Assembly: GCF_003002065.1 (NCBI RefSeq)
Contig: NZ_PVZG01000001.1
Span: 682,001-746,000, forward strand
Length of the DNA stretch: 64,000 nucleotides
Reading direction: 5' to 3'
Source: Pseudosporangium ferrugineum
GTDB taxonomy: Bacteria > Actinomycetota > Actinomycetes > Mycobacteriales > Micromonosporaceae
The stretch's first letter is position 1. Each line of letters opens with the position of its first letter. Made by a program: the position numbers and the translations under genes. The notes beneath the pieces were generated by a model. It was not told the DNA's origin. It ran no database searches and was given only the letters and a program-made list of their open reading frames with translations. Below are positions 41,562 to 50,794 of this stretch, in pieces.

Positions 41562-43055
41562 ATGGACAACGTTCCCCAGCTCGCACAGGACCGCAACGCC
41601 CCGCCCGCCACGCTGGTGATCTTCGGCGCGTCCGGCGACCTGACCCGCCGCAAGCTGCTGCCGGCCGTCGAGAGCCTGGCGCGGCACAACCGGCTCCCCG
41701 GCGAGTTCGCGCTCGTCGGCGTCGCCCGCACGCCGATGGAGGACCAGCAGTTCGCCGACAGCGCCCTCGGCAGCCGCAGCCTGGCGGACAAACCGCAACT
41801 CCAGGGCGGAATCAGGTACGTCTCGGGCGGCTACGACGACCCGGCGACGTACAAGCGGCTCGCCGAGGTGCTCGACGAGCTGGACGCCACCCGGGGCACG
41901 TCCGGCAACCGCATCTTCTACCTCTCCACCCCCGCCGAGGCGTTCGAGCCGGTGATCAACGGCCTGGCCGGCGCGGGGCTGAACCACGCGCGCGAGGGCT
42001 CGTTCTCCCGGCTCGTCATCGAGAAGCCGTACGGCAAGAACCTCGACACCGCCCGCCAGCTCGACGGCATCGTGCATGCCGCGTTCGACGAGCCTCAGGT
42101 CTTCCGCATCGACCACTACCTGGGCAAGGACACCGTCCAGAACGTGCTGGCGCTGCGCTTCGCCAACGCGATCTTCCAGCCCATCTGGAACCGCTCCTGG
42201 GTCGACCACGTGCAGATCACGGTCGCCGAGACGCTGGGCGTCGGCACCCGCGGCGGGTTCTACGAGCACGCCGGCGCGATGCGCGACATCGTGCAGAACC
42301 ACGTGCTCCAGGTCCTCGCGCTCGCGCTGATGGAGCCGCCGGCCTCGTTCGACGCCGAGGGGCTGCGCAACGAGAAGGTCAAGCTGCTCCAGGCGATCCG
42401 CCTCCCCACCGATCGCGACATCGCCGACCTGGCGGTGCGCGGGCAGTACACCCGGGGCGGCACGCGCGAGGACCTGATGGCCGGCTACCGCGAGGAGGTC
42501 GGCGTCGACCCGCTGTCGCGCACGGAGACGTACGCGGCCATGCGGCTCAACGTCGACAACTGGCGGTGGGCGGGGGTGCCGTTCTACGTGCGTACCGGCA
42601 AGCGGCTGCCGGCCCGGGTCACCGAGGTCGCGCTGCAGTTCCAGCGCCCGCCGCACCTGCCGATCCCGACCGCGCAGCTCACCGAGCTCGACGCCGACGC
42701 GCTGATCCTGCGGATCCAGCCCAACGAGGGCATCTCGCTGCGCTTCGGTGCCAAGGTCCCGGGCCACTCGTTCCGGGTGCGCACGGCCAGCATGGACTTC
42801 TCGTACGAGCAGACGTTCCGCGAGGAGTCCCCGGAGGCCTACGAGCGGCTGCTGCTCGACGCCCTGCTCGGCGACCCCACGCTGTTCATCCGCACCGACG
42901 AGGTCGAGCAGTGCTGGCGCATCGTCGACCCGATCATCGAGCACTGGGCCAACGACCAGTCCCCGATCCCGACGTACGAGGCGGCCTCCTGGGGTCCCAC
43001 CGACGCCGACCGCCTCATCGGCCGCAGCGGCCGCAAGTGGCGCAACGAGCTGTAG
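41562..43055 (+). CDS. zwf: Glucose-6-phosphate 1-dehydrogenase
   Basis: A 497-residue enzyme. The coenzyme motif is IFGASGDLTRRKLLP at about residues 23-37 and the active-site motif FRIDHYLGKDTVQN surrounds residue 182. Further conserved blocks are RNEKVKLLQAIR and PFYVRTGKRL. It oxidises glucose 6-phosphate to 6-phosphogluconolactone with NADP, feeding the oxidative pentose phosphate pathway. GGAGGAAG lies before the ATG. No opcA, tal or tkt gene is adjacent, so it is separated from the usual actinobacterial cluster. Confidence 0.96.
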   Translation: MDNVPQLAQDRNAPPATLVIFGASGDLTRRKLLPAVESLARHNRLPGEFALVGVARTPMEDQQFADSALGSRSLADKPQLQGGIRYVSGGYDDPATYKRLAEVLDELDATRGTSGNRIFYLSTPAEAFEPVINGLAGAGLNHAREGSFSRLVIEKPYGKNLDTARQLDGIVHAAFDEPQVFRIDHYLGKDTVQNVLALRFANAIFQPIWNRSWVDHVQITVAETLGVGTRGGFYEHAGAMRDIVQNHVLQVLALALMEPPASFDAEGLRNEKVKLLQAIRLPTDRDIADLAVRGQYTRGGTREDLMAGYREEVGVDPLSRTETYAAMRLNVDNWRWAGVPFYVRTGKRLPARVTEVALQFQRPPHLPIPTAQLTELDADALILRIQPNEGISLRFGAKVPGHSFRVRTASMDFSYEQTFREESPEAYERLLLDALLGDPTLFIRTDEVEQCWRIVDPIIEHWANDQSPIPTYEAASWGPTDADRLIGRSGRKWRNEL

Positions 43056-43059
43056 GGCG

Positions 43060-43122
43060 GCCACCGGCGGATTCCGCCCACCGGTGGCGAGGGCGCCGGG
43101 AACGGCTGGGCGTCGTTCCCGG
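43060..43122. terminator. Tandem hairpins between zwf and peroxiredoxin genes
   Basis: Stem one is GCCACCGG/CCGGTGGC (43060-43067 with 43081-43088). Stem two is CCGGGAACG/CGTTCCCGG (43096-43104 with 43114-43122). Both lie in the convergent gap. Confidence 0.55.
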
Positions 43123-43139
43123 TGTCCCCGCCACCGACT

Positions 43140-43616
43140 TCATCGGGGCGGAATCCCGGCCGCGCGAAGCGCGGCCAAGGCGGAGTCGGCATGGACGTTC
43201 GGGTCGCGTTCGGCGTGGATCACCTCGAGCACCGTGCGGTCGGTGTCGATGACGAAGGTCATCCGCTTGGTGCTGAGCGGGCCGAGCGGCAGCTTGCGCT
43301 TGACCCCGTACGCCGCGGCCACCTCGCTGCCGACGTCGGCGAGCAGCGGATAGTCGAAGCCGTTCAGGTCGGCGAACTCCTTCTGCCGCTCGACCGCGTC
43401 CCGGCTGATGCCGACGCGCTGCACGCCCGCCTCCCGGAACTCCGCGGCGAGGTCACGGAACATGCAGGCCTCGGCCGTGCACACGTTGGTCATCGCCGCG
43501 GGGTAGAAGAACAGCACCACCGGCCCGGCGGCCAGCAGCTCGCTCAGCCGGCGCTGCTCGCCGTGCTGGTCGGGGAGGGAGAAGTCGGGCGCGGAGTCAC
43601 CTTTGTCGATCGTCAC
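43140..43616 (-). CDS. Peroxiredoxin (AhpE/BCP-like)
   Basis: A 158-residue thioredoxin-fold protein. APDFSLPDQHGEQRRLSEL opens the fold, and AAMTNVCTAEACMFRD contains the peroxidatic Cys (first Cys) and a second Cys four residues on. SRDAVERQKEFADLNGFDYPLLAD is typical of the family. It reduces hydroperoxides with thiol electrons in the cytoplasm. The GTG start at 43616 places MTIDKGDSAPDF at the N-terminus, matching family length; longer forms would read through non-homologous sequence. Confidence 0.9.
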   Translation of the reverse strand: MTIDKGDSAPDFSLPDQHGEQRRLSELLAAGPVVLFFYPAAMTNVCTAEACMFRDLAAEFREAGVQRVGISRDAVERQKEFADLNGFDYPLLADVGSEVAAAYGVKRKLPLGPLSTKRMTFVIDTDRTVLEVIHAERDPNVHADSALAALRAAGIPPR

Positions 43617-43742
43617 CCGGCAACCGTACGCGCCGTGAATTCGCCCGCGCGGTACAGCTCGCCTAGGCTGGAGCCACCCACCGATCCGCCCCGGCGAACC
43701 ACGGCTGACCCCTGCCCGCCCCCGACGAAAGCGACACCCCCC

Positions 43743-44075
43743 ATGCAGGTCTCGGTCGCTCACCACCCACCGAACACGGCCGTGCTGACGCTGCGCGGCT
43801 CGCTCGACATCGACACCGCGCCCTCGCTCAAGGCCAACCTGAGCCGCCTCGTGGACCGGCCCAGCCCCCGGGTCGTGGTCGACCTCTCGGGCCTGGATTT
43901 CTGCGACTCGATGGGGGTCGGTGTGCTGGTCACGGCGCACGGCCGGGCCATGGAGCGCGGCGGCTGGGTGCGCCTCGCCACGCCGTCGGGCTTCCTGCAC
44001 CGGCTGCTGCACACGCTGGGCCTCACCGACTACCTGTCGCTGCACGACGACGTGGAGACCGCGCTGAAGGACTGA
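43743..44075 (+). CDS. STAS-domain anti-sigma factor antagonist
   Basis: A 110-residue single STAS domain. TLRGSLDIDTAPSLKANL is the N-terminal strand-helix block and VVDLSGLDFCDSMGVGVLV carries the phosphorylatable Ser56. Such proteins bind RsbW/SpoIIAB-type kinases to free a sigma factor. No partner kinase or sigma gene is next to it. A TAGGCT -10 candidate lies at about 43664. Confidence 0.92.
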   Translation: MQVSVAHHPPNTAVLTLRGSLDIDTAPSLKANLSRLVDRPSPRVVVDLSGLDFCDSMGVGVLVTAHGRAMERGGWVRLATPSGFLHRLLHTLGLTDYLSLHDDVETALKD

Positions 44076-44163
44076 CCCGCCCCCGGCGGATCAACGACAG
44101 TCGATGCCTGCGCGATCCCGGCACTCCTATGCTCGGCTGACAGTTGGACCACGGGAGGTCGGC

Positions 44164-44583
44164 ATGAGGCTCTTCTTCAGACGTTCGATCATGACCGCGG
44201 CACTGTCCGCCGGCGTCGTCGCGGCCACCGCGACCGGCGCTGTTCCCGCGTCGGCCGGGCAGCGGGCGCTCGCCTGGGAGTGCCCGTCGGGCAACGTCTG
44301 CGTCTGGACCGGCTCCTACGGCACCGGCTCGCGCTGCCTGTGGAGCGACGCGGACAACGACTGGCAGGCCGGCGGGATCAGGTGCTCGTGGGCCGCGAGC
44401 CAGCCGGTCCGTTCGATCTACAACAACGGCACGAACAGCAGCTACGCCGGGGTGGCGCTCTACCGGGCGGCGAACTATCAGAACTTCCACTGGTGCGTCC
44501 CGCAGGGCACCCTCCGCAACGACGAGAACGTCTATCTGCGCTCGCACCGCTGGGTGTCGAGCGCGACCGGCTGCGTCGCCTGA
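44164..44583 (+). CDS. Secreted peptidase-inhibitor family I36 protein
   Basis: A 139-residue protein with a signal peptide (about 1-31) and a mature domain of about 107 residues containing six Cys (Cys40, 46, 58, 74, near 119 and 137). The crystallin-like I36 pattern is visible: CPSGNVCVWTGSYGTGSRCLW and VRSIYNNGTNSSY. The type member SMI from Streptomyces inhibits metalloproteinases. The ATG follows GGGAGG, and TATGCT at 44128-44133 is a possible -10. It converges with a secreted metalloprotease gene. Confidence 0.85.
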   Translation: MRLFFRRSIMTAALSAGVVAATATGAVPASAGQRALAWECPSGNVCVWTGSYGTGSRCLWSDADNDWQAGGIRCSWAASQPVRSIYNNGTNSSYAGVALYRAANYQNFHWCVPQGTLRNDENVYLRSHRWVSSATGCVA

Positions 44584-44604
44584 CGTTGCGGACCGGACGG
44601 TCCT

Positions 44605-44636
44605 CCGCCGGCCCGCCCCGAGGGGCGGGCCGGCGG
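44605..44636. terminator. Strong bidirectional hairpin between inhibitor and metalloprotease genes
   Basis: A perfect 15-base GC stem with a two-base centre lies between the two convergent stops. Confidence 0.8.
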
Positions 44637-44649
44637 TGTCACGAACGGG

Positions 44650-46596
44650 TCAGCTGGTGACGCCGAAGACGATCCGACCCAGCGTGTCCTCCGTGCCGGC
44701 GAAGCCCTCGGCCGGGCTGAACCGGTCGTGGACGAAGTCGACGTCGGGGTCGTCGGCCGTACCGCCGACGCCGTCCGGGCCGACGCCGAAGAGCACGTCG
44801 AAGTTGATGCCGCCGGCGTCCATGAGGTTGGGCGTCTCGTCGGCGTTGTCGGTGTGCCAGTTGCCGAAGAAGTGGCCCGCCTCGTGGGCGGTCACGTTGC
44901 CGACGGCCTGGCCCACGAACGCGATCCGGTCGCTGTCGGCGGTGAGGTACGTGTTCAGCGAGGGCGCGCTGCCGGCCGGTTCACTGAGCACGTCCTGCAG
45001 CACCAGGGCGGTCTCCTCGGTCTCGAAGTTGCCCGGGTCGATGCTCTGCGCGATGCCGATGGTGGGCACGCCGGACTCGTCGATGGTGCCGCCGATGATG
45101 ATCCGGCTGACGTTCTTCTGACCCCACGGGTCCGCGTGGTCCTTGCTGTTGAGGATCTTCAGCTTGAACCTGCTGTTGAGGCCGCTCTCGATCAGGTCCT
45201 GCTTGAGGTTCTCGGTGACCGTGGCGACCACCGTGTCGATGAGCGCGTCCTCCTGCACGCTCGGGATGCCCCACTTGGCGAGGAAGGCCGAGAACGGGCT
45301 CAGCGTGACGTTGCCCGTACCGCCGAAGACGCCGGTGTTGACCCGCTCCCCGTCGAAGTCGAGGAACAGCGTCTGGGTGGGCTTGTCGCCCTCCAGCGGC
45401 GGCCGGTAGCCCTCGACGGTGATGTCGTAGCTGCCCTTGCCCTGGGAGACGCCGATGTAGTGCCAGCCCGCCTTCGTCGCGACGTAGTCGGTGACAGCCC
45501 GGCCGCCGCCCGGCAGCTTGCTGTCCATCGGGTAGATGAAGGTGAGGTCCTGGTCGGAGCCGTGCGCCTCACGCGGGTCGGTGTCGTAGACGGTCAGGTA
45601 CGCCGCCGCGCCCTTCGACGACGCGCCGAGCACGTCGCCGGCCTTGAGGTTCACGGCGAAGAAGTCCACGTCCGACGAGGCCGCCGTGATGGTCACCGTG
45701 TACGGGCCCTCGCTCGCCCCGCCGTCGCCGCTGGCCGGGTCGAACGGATCGGCCGGCAGGCCACTGTAGGCGGCGACGACCGCGTAGTACGTCCCCGAGG
45801 TGGGCACGTCGTACTTCAGCAGGCTGTCGAACCCGTCGGCGTCGTCGTTGGCGGCGACGATCGTGCCGTCCGGCGTGTAGAGGGCGACGAGCGTGTCGAG
45901 GTCGCCGGTGGGAGTGTCGGTGTCGACGGTGATGGTCTGGCCCGCCGTGGCGGCCAGCTTGTAGAAGTCGAAGTCGTTGGTGCCGGTGCCGGCCGAGCCG
46001 TGCGGACCGTCGCCGACCTGGGCCGAGGTGACGATCGCGGCCCGGCTGCTGCCGATGCCGGTCTCCCCGGCGAGCGGGATGGAACCGTCGTCCTCCGGGG
46101 TCGCCGCCCGGCTCTGCGGGGTGGCCGACTCGGGGTCGAGCGAGCCGAGGATGCGGATCGCCGCGTCCTGCTTCTTCCCGGTGCCGAAGTTCTTGATGAG
46201 CTGGGCGGACGCCGGGTTGTCGTTGGAGCCGAACGTGCCGTCGGGCTCGTTCTCGTCGACGACGACCGCCGAGGCGGCCTTCGCGGCGGCGGACGGCGCG
46301 CCCTGGGCCTTGAGCCGGGCCGCGAGCTTGCCCGCGGCCTGCTTCTTCGCGTAGTTGGCCCAGCCGCTGTAGTCGGCCTTCGCCGCGTCCGGGAGCATGG
46401 AGAGGTACGGGTTCGGCCCGGCGGGCCGGGCACCCAGGGCGGCCTTCGGAGCCACCGGGATGCCGGCGGCCAGCGAGACCTGGTCGGCGGGGCTGAGCCC
46501 CGGATCGGACGGTTTCGGTGCGGCCTGTGCCACGCCCGGCAGGAGCGTGGCGAGCCCTAGCACGACCGCGCCGACGGTCGCGATGCTTCGTCGCAT
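44650..46596 (-). CDS. Secreted metzincin-like metalloprotease with PPC-type domains
   Basis: A 648-residue protein. A signal peptide (1-25) precedes a propeptide-like region. Two pre-peptidase (PPC)-type beta domains follow (about 195-320 and 325-400: FDFYKLAATAGQTITVDTDT, SGTYYAVVAAYSG, VDFFAVNLKAGDVL). The C-terminal protease domain has HEAGHFFGNWH (His571, Glu572, His575, His581) and a Met-turn at Met592 (NLMDAGG), the metzincin signature. It likely digests extracellular protein. AAGGGGG lies upstream of the ATG. The family within metzincins is not certain. Confidence 0.85.
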   Translation of the reverse strand: MRRSIATVGAVVLGLATLLPGVAQAAPKPSDPGLSPADQVSLAAGIPVAPKAALGARPAGPNPYLSMLPDAAKADYSGWANYAKKQAAGKLAARLKAQGAPSAAAKAASAVVVDENEPDGTFGSNDNPASAQLIKNFGTGKKQDAAIRILGSLDPESATPQSRAATPEDDGSIPLAGETGIGSSRAAIVTSAQVGDGPHGSAGTGTNDFDFYKLAATAGQTITVDTDTPTGDLDTLVALYTPDGTIVAANDDADGFDSLLKYDVPTSGTYYAVVAAYSGLPADPFDPASGDGGASEGPYTVTITAASSDVDFFAVNLKAGDVLGASSKGAAAYLTVYDTDPREAHGSDQDLTFIYPMDSKLPGGGRAVTDYVATKAGWHYIGVSQGKGSYDITVEGYRPPLEGDKPTQTLFLDFDGERVNTGVFGGTGNVTLSPFSAFLAKWGIPSVQEDALIDTVVATVTENLKQDLIESGLNSRFKLKILNSKDHADPWGQKNVSRIIIGGTIDESGVPTIGIAQSIDPGNFETEETALVLQDVLSEPAGSAPSLNTYLTADSDRIAFVGQAVGNVTAHEAGHFFGNWHTDNADETPNLMDAGGINFDVLFGVGPDGVGGTADDPDVDFVHDRFSPAEGFAGTEDTLGRIVFGVTS

Positions 46597-46738
46597 CAGG
46601 AATCCCCCTTCAGCACGTCCGGGCCCCCGCCGCGGACGGCAGTGTGGACGCTACTGAAGAGGCCCATCAATATCTAGGGCTGTCAATGACCCCTTAACAC
46701 CTGTGGCGAGGGGTACGACCACGGTCCACTGGGGACCG

Positions 46739-47779
46739 TCAGCCGGACACCGCCTCCAGAGCCGCCACCGCCGCGCCCCGCGCACCGGCCATGTCCAGAT
46801 CGGGCACCAGCGCGAAGGTGGCCGCCGCCTGCTGCTCGCGGCGCAGCTGGGTGTGCTCCCGCACGGTGTTGAGGAACCACTGCCGGAAGTGCGGTGCCGC
46901 CTCCACCACTCCCCCGCCGAGGAAGTACGCGGCCGGGTCGGTGAAGTTCGCCGCGATCGTGAAGAGCTTGCCGATGGCCCGGGCCTGCTGGCCGAAGACC
47001 GCGAGGGCGAGCGGGTCCTCCTTCTCGCCGTACCCGCGCAGCAGCTTCGCCGCCCGGCCGATCGGCTCGGCCGCCAGCGGGTGCTCCGGGAACCTGGTCA
47101 GCCAGTACGGGAGCAGGTTCTTGGTGATGCCGGTGAGCGAGGCGATGCTCTCCACGTCGCCCTCGAAGCCGCAGTTGCAGACCGGTACGTCCTGCCCCTC
47201 CTCCAGCACGCCGTGCAACGGGATCTGCACGTGGCCCAGCTCGCCGGCCATGCCCGCCGCACCGCTGATCACCTTGCCCGCCTCGACCACCCCGCCGCCG
47301 AGGCCGGTGCCGACGATCGCGGCGACCGAGGACCGGTTCATCGCGTCCGCGCCGAAGTGCCGGTGGTGGGCGTACAGGGCCGCCGCGTTGGCGTCGTTGT
47401 GGTAGATCACCGGCAGGCCGATGCGCGCCTCGAGGGCACCGCGGATGTCGAAGCCGTGCCAGGAGACCTGGGAGAAGTTCGTCGATCCCTTGGACGAGAT
47501 GACCCCGTCGGCGCTGGCCGGGCCGGGGGTGTCCAGCCCGACGGCGCGCACCAGGCTCAGCGGCGTGCTGGTCATCGTCAGGATGCCGGTGAGGGCCTCG
47601 GCGAGCGACTCGACGGCCGACTCGGGACCGTCCTGGACCCGGCTCGGATTCTCCACCAGCCGGTCGACGAGGAACTGCCCCGTCGCGTCCAGCACGGTGG
47701 CGTTGTTGCAGGTTCCGCCGTTGTCGAGCCCGACCACGACCCAGGAGGCAGGGGTACGCACCGCATCGATCTGATCCAC
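46739..47779 (-). CDS. ROK-family sugar kinase
   Basis: A 346-residue protein. The phosphate loop GLDNGGTCNNATV, the sugar block YHNDANAAAL, and VGTGLGGGVV plus GELGHVQIP are all typical of ROK kinases (glucokinase, N-acetylhexosamine or allose kinases). The zinc motif is altered to VCNCGFEGDVESIAS: the third Cys of CxCGxxGC is Asp. No HTH is fused, so it is an enzyme and not a NagC-type repressor. The GTG at 47779 was chosen on family length; no good ribosome site is seen. Confidence 0.85.
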   Translation of the reverse strand: MDQIDAVRTPASWVVVGLDNGGTCNNATVLDATGQFLVDRLVENPSRVQDGPESAVESLAEALTGILTMTSTPLSLVRAVGLDTPGPASADGVISSKGSTNFSQVSWHGFDIRGALEARIGLPVIYHNDANAAALYAHHRHFGADAMNRSSVAAIVGTGLGGGVVEAGKVISGAAGMAGELGHVQIPLHGVLEEGQDVPVCNCGFEGDVESIASLTGITKNLLPYWLTRFPEHPLAAEPIGRAAKLLRGYGEKEDPLALAVFGQQARAIGKLFTIAANFTDPAAYFLGGGVVEAAPHFRQWFLNTVREHTQLRREQQAAATFALVPDLDMAGARGAAVAALEAVSG

Positions 47780-47894
47780 AACTGCGAGCGTACGTTTCCG
47801 CGGGCCCGGAAGCGACGGGTGCACCCGGATTGCGGGTCGGGAGCGCCTGGTTGCGGGGCCGACGGCCCGGTCCGTACGGGCCGAAGAGCCCGGC

Positions 47895-49442
47895 ATGCAG
47901 ACGACGATGCCCCAGCCGACCCGCCGCGCCGTTCTCGGTGGCGCCGCGGCCGTGGCCGCGACCGCCGTCGGGGGCCTCGCGCTCGACGCGGCGCTGGCCG
48001 TGCCCGCCGCCGCCGCGCCGGCCGCCGCGATCGACCTCGTCTCCGCCGACCCGATCGCGCACCTGCTGCGCCGGGCCACCTTCGGGCCGACCCCGGCCGC
48101 GCTGGCCGAGGCGGCGAAGCTGGGCGTCGCCGGCTGGCTCGACCGCCAGCTCGACCCGGCCGGGATCGCCGACGGCGAGCTGGACGCGCTGCTCGGCCGG
48201 CTGCCGCTGGCCGGCGCCGGGATCGCCACCGTACGCGCCAAGCTCCCGCTGCACTCCTACGAGGCGTTCGGCCAGCTCGGCCGCGCCACGGTGGCCCGGG
48301 CCATCTGGAGCAACCGGCAGCTGTTCGAGACGACCGCCGCGTTCTGGGCCAACCACCTGCACGTCGCCGCGCCCTCCGGCGGGGTCTGGGACAGCCGGCC
48401 CGACTACGACGCCTCGGTCATCCGGAAGTTCACCTTCGGCCGGTTCGCCGACATGCTCAAGGCGTCCGCGCGGCACCCCTCGATGCTGACGTACCTGGAC
48501 AACCGCACGTCGACGAAGAAGCAGCCGAACGAGAACTACGCGCGCGAACTGATGGAGCTGCACACCGTCGGGATGATCTACAGCGAGGCGGACGTGAAGG
48601 CGGCGGCGCGGCTGCTGAGCGGCATGACCGTGGGCTCGGACGGGCTGTACGCGTACAGCGCCGCCAAGCACGCCACCGGCGCGGTCAGCATCCTCGGCTT
48701 CAGCCACGCCAACGCCACCGCGGAGGGCGGGGAGGCGGCGGCCCTGGCGTTCCTCGACCACCTGGCGACCCACCCCGCGACCGCCGAGCGGATCGCCACC
48801 AAGCTGTGCGTGCGCTTCGTCGCCGACGAGGCGCCGGCCACGCTGGTGGCCCGGCTCGCCAAGATCTACCTGGACAACGGTACGGCCGTCGCCCCCGTCC
48901 TGAAGGCGCTCTTCACCTCCCCGGAGTTCGCCGCCGCGGTGGGCCGCAAGGTGCGCACGCCGTTCGAGGACCTCGCCGCCACCGTCCGCGCGCTCGGGCT
49001 GGGCCCGGAGGCCGCCGGCGTGGCCGGCCTCGACGCCCTCTACAACGCGCTGGTCAACGCCGGCAACGCCCCGTTCCGCTGGGCCCCGCCGAACGGCTTC
49101 CCGGACGTCGCCGCCGCCTGGGCCTCGCCGTCGGCCTTCCTGCTGCGCTGCAATCTGCACCTCAACCTGGCCACCGGCTGGTACCCCAAGCAGCTCACCC
49201 GCCCCGCGGATCTGCTCAAGGCGCTCGTGCCCGTCCTGCCCCCCACGTACGGCGGCCTGATCGACGCGCTCGCGGTGCGGCTGACCGGCACCCGGCTCCC
49301 GGCCGACCATGTCGCGGCCGTGCTCAGTGTCGCGGGCAAGCTGCCGACCAGTCCTTTGACCGCGAAGGACACGTCGGTGAGCGGCAACCTGCCGTACCTG
49401 ATCGCCCTCGTCCTCGACTCGCCGACCTTCCAGCTGAGGTGA
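47895..49442 (+). CDS. Tat-exported DUF1800 family protein
   Basis: A 515-residue protein. The N-terminus has twin-arginine TRRAVLGG plus a hydrophobic region to about 45, predicting Tat export. The DUF1800 hallmarks are HLLRRATFGPTP, FWANHLHV, PNENYARELMELHTVG and FPDVAAAWASPSAFL. Function is unknown. The family is commonly encoded next to DUF1501, as here, where the next ATG is two bases after this stop. Confidence 0.9.
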   Translation: MQTTMPQPTRRAVLGGAAAVAATAVGGLALDAALAVPAAAAPAAAIDLVSADPIAHLLRRATFGPTPAALAEAAKLGVAGWLDRQLDPAGIADGELDALLGRLPLAGAGIATVRAKLPLHSYEAFGQLGRATVARAIWSNRQLFETTAAFWANHLHVAAPSGGVWDSRPDYDASVIRKFTFGRFADMLKASARHPSMLTYLDNRTSTKKQPNENYARELMELHTVGMIYSEADVKAAARLLSGMTVGSDGLYAYSAAKHATGAVSILGFSHANATAEGGEAAALAFLDHLATHPATAERIATKLCVRFVADEAPATLVARLAKIYLDNGTAVAPVLKALFTSPEFAAAVGRKVRTPFEDLAATVRALGLGPEAAGVAGLDALYNALVNAGNAPFRWAPPNGFPDVAAAWASPSAFLLRCNLHLNLATGWYPKQLTRPADLLKALVPVLPPTYGGLIDALAVRLTGTRLPADHVAAVLSVAGKLPTSPLTAKDTSVSGNLPYLIALVLDSPTFQLR

Positions 49443-49444
49443 CC

Positions 49445-50716
49445 ATGACCACGACCGCGTGCGGCTGCGACGAGATCAAGACCCTGACCCGCCGGGGCGT
49501 GCTGGGCCGCGGCCTCGCCGCCGGTGCCGCCGGCGCCCTGGCCGGCCTGGCCGGCGAGGGTCTGTCCACCCAGCTGGCCTTCGCGGCGGGCACCTACACC
49601 GGCGACACGCTGGTGGTGCTGTCGCTGCGCGGCGGCTTCGACGGGCTGTCCGCGATCGCGCCGATCGGCGACGCCGACTACTACCGGGCCCGCCCGTCGA
49701 TCGCCCTGCCGAAGAGCCAGGCCATCGGCGGCAACGCGATGTTCGGCCTGCACCCGGCGCTGGCGCCGCTGCTGCCGCTGTGGAAGAACGGCAGTCTGGC
49801 CGCGGTGCACGCGGTCGGCCAGCCGAACCCCACCCGCTCGCACTTCGCCGCGATGGAGGAGATGGAACGGGCCGCGGCCGGCACGTCGGTGCGCAGCGGC
49901 TGGCTCGACCGGATGCTCGGCGTCTCCGGCGCGACCGGCCCGCTCGCCGGCGTCTCGCTCGGCAGCGCCATGCCCGCCCGGCTGCTGGCGGGCCCCGCGG
50001 CCGACATCTCGATGCCGGCCATCGACGGCTTCACGGTCGCCGGCGAGAGCGCGAAACGCCCGATGGCCGCCGCCCTGCGCCGGATGTACCAGTCGGCCCC
50101 GGACCAGCTCGCGGCCCCGGCGCTGGCCGCGCACTCCGCCCTGACCGCCACGGCCTCGGTGCGGGCCACGCCCTACACGCCGGCGAACGGCGCGGTCTAC
50201 CCGAAGACGCCGCTCGGCACCGCGCTGCGCGACGTGGCCCGGCTGGTGAAGGCCAGGGCCGGGCTGGTCGCGGCGGCCGTCGACTCCGGCGACTGGGACA
50301 TGCACGAGGGCCTCGGCACCGCCGTGAAGGGCCAGCGGATGTACGACAACCTGGCCGCGACGGCGAACGCCCTGGCCGCCTTCGCCGCCGACCTCGGCCC
50401 CGACGGCATGGCCTCGGTCACCGTGGTGACGGTCAGCGAGTTCGGCCGCCGCGTCGCCGAGAACGCCTCCAAGGGCGTCGATCACGGCCACGGCAACGCC
50501 ATGCTGCTGCTGGGCGGCGGCGTCCGCGGCGGCACCGTGTACGCCAACTGGCCGGGCCTGGCCCCGGGTGCCCTGATCGACGGCGACCTGGCGGCGACGA
50601 CCGACTACCGTGCGGTGATCGGCGAGATCCTGCAGAAGCGCTGCGGCTTCGGCTCCCTCACCGACGTCTTCCCCGGCGTGACCCCGGCCTCCTTCGGCCT
50701 CGCGGCGGCCCGCTGA
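49445..50716 (+). CDS. Tat-exported DUF1501 family protein
   Basis: A 423-residue protein. N-terminal CGC is followed by LTRRGVLGRG and a hydrophobic stretch, a Tat signal. DUF1501 has a sulfatase/alkaline-phosphatase-like fold. Visible blocks include VVLSLRGGFDGLSAI, RSHFAAMEEMERA, DSGDWDMHEGLG, VTVSEFGRR and VDHGHGNAMLLLGGGVRGG, which hold potential metal ligands. It forms a translationally close pair with the DUF1800 gene. Confidence 0.9.
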   Translation: MTTTACGCDEIKTLTRRGVLGRGLAAGAAGALAGLAGEGLSTQLAFAAGTYTGDTLVVLSLRGGFDGLSAIAPIGDADYYRARPSIALPKSQAIGGNAMFGLHPALAPLLPLWKNGSLAAVHAVGQPNPTRSHFAAMEEMERAAAGTSVRSGWLDRMLGVSGATGPLAGVSLGSAMPARLLAGPAADISMPAIDGFTVAGESAKRPMAAALRRMYQSAPDQLAAPALAAHSALTATASVRATPYTPANGAVYPKTPLGTALRDVARLVKARAGLVAAAVDSGDWDMHEGLGTAVKGQRMYDNLAATANALAAFAADLGPDGMASVTVVTVSEFGRRVAENASKGVDHGHGNAMLLLGGGVRGGTVYANWPGLAPGALIDGDLAATTDYRAVIGEILQKRCGFGSLTDVFPGVTPASFGLAAAR

Positions 50717-50794
50717 CCGCTCGCCGCCGACGTGGCCTCCCCGCGGCCCGCTGACCTCAGGCTTCGCCCAGGGAGGGCGGTATGATCGACCTCG

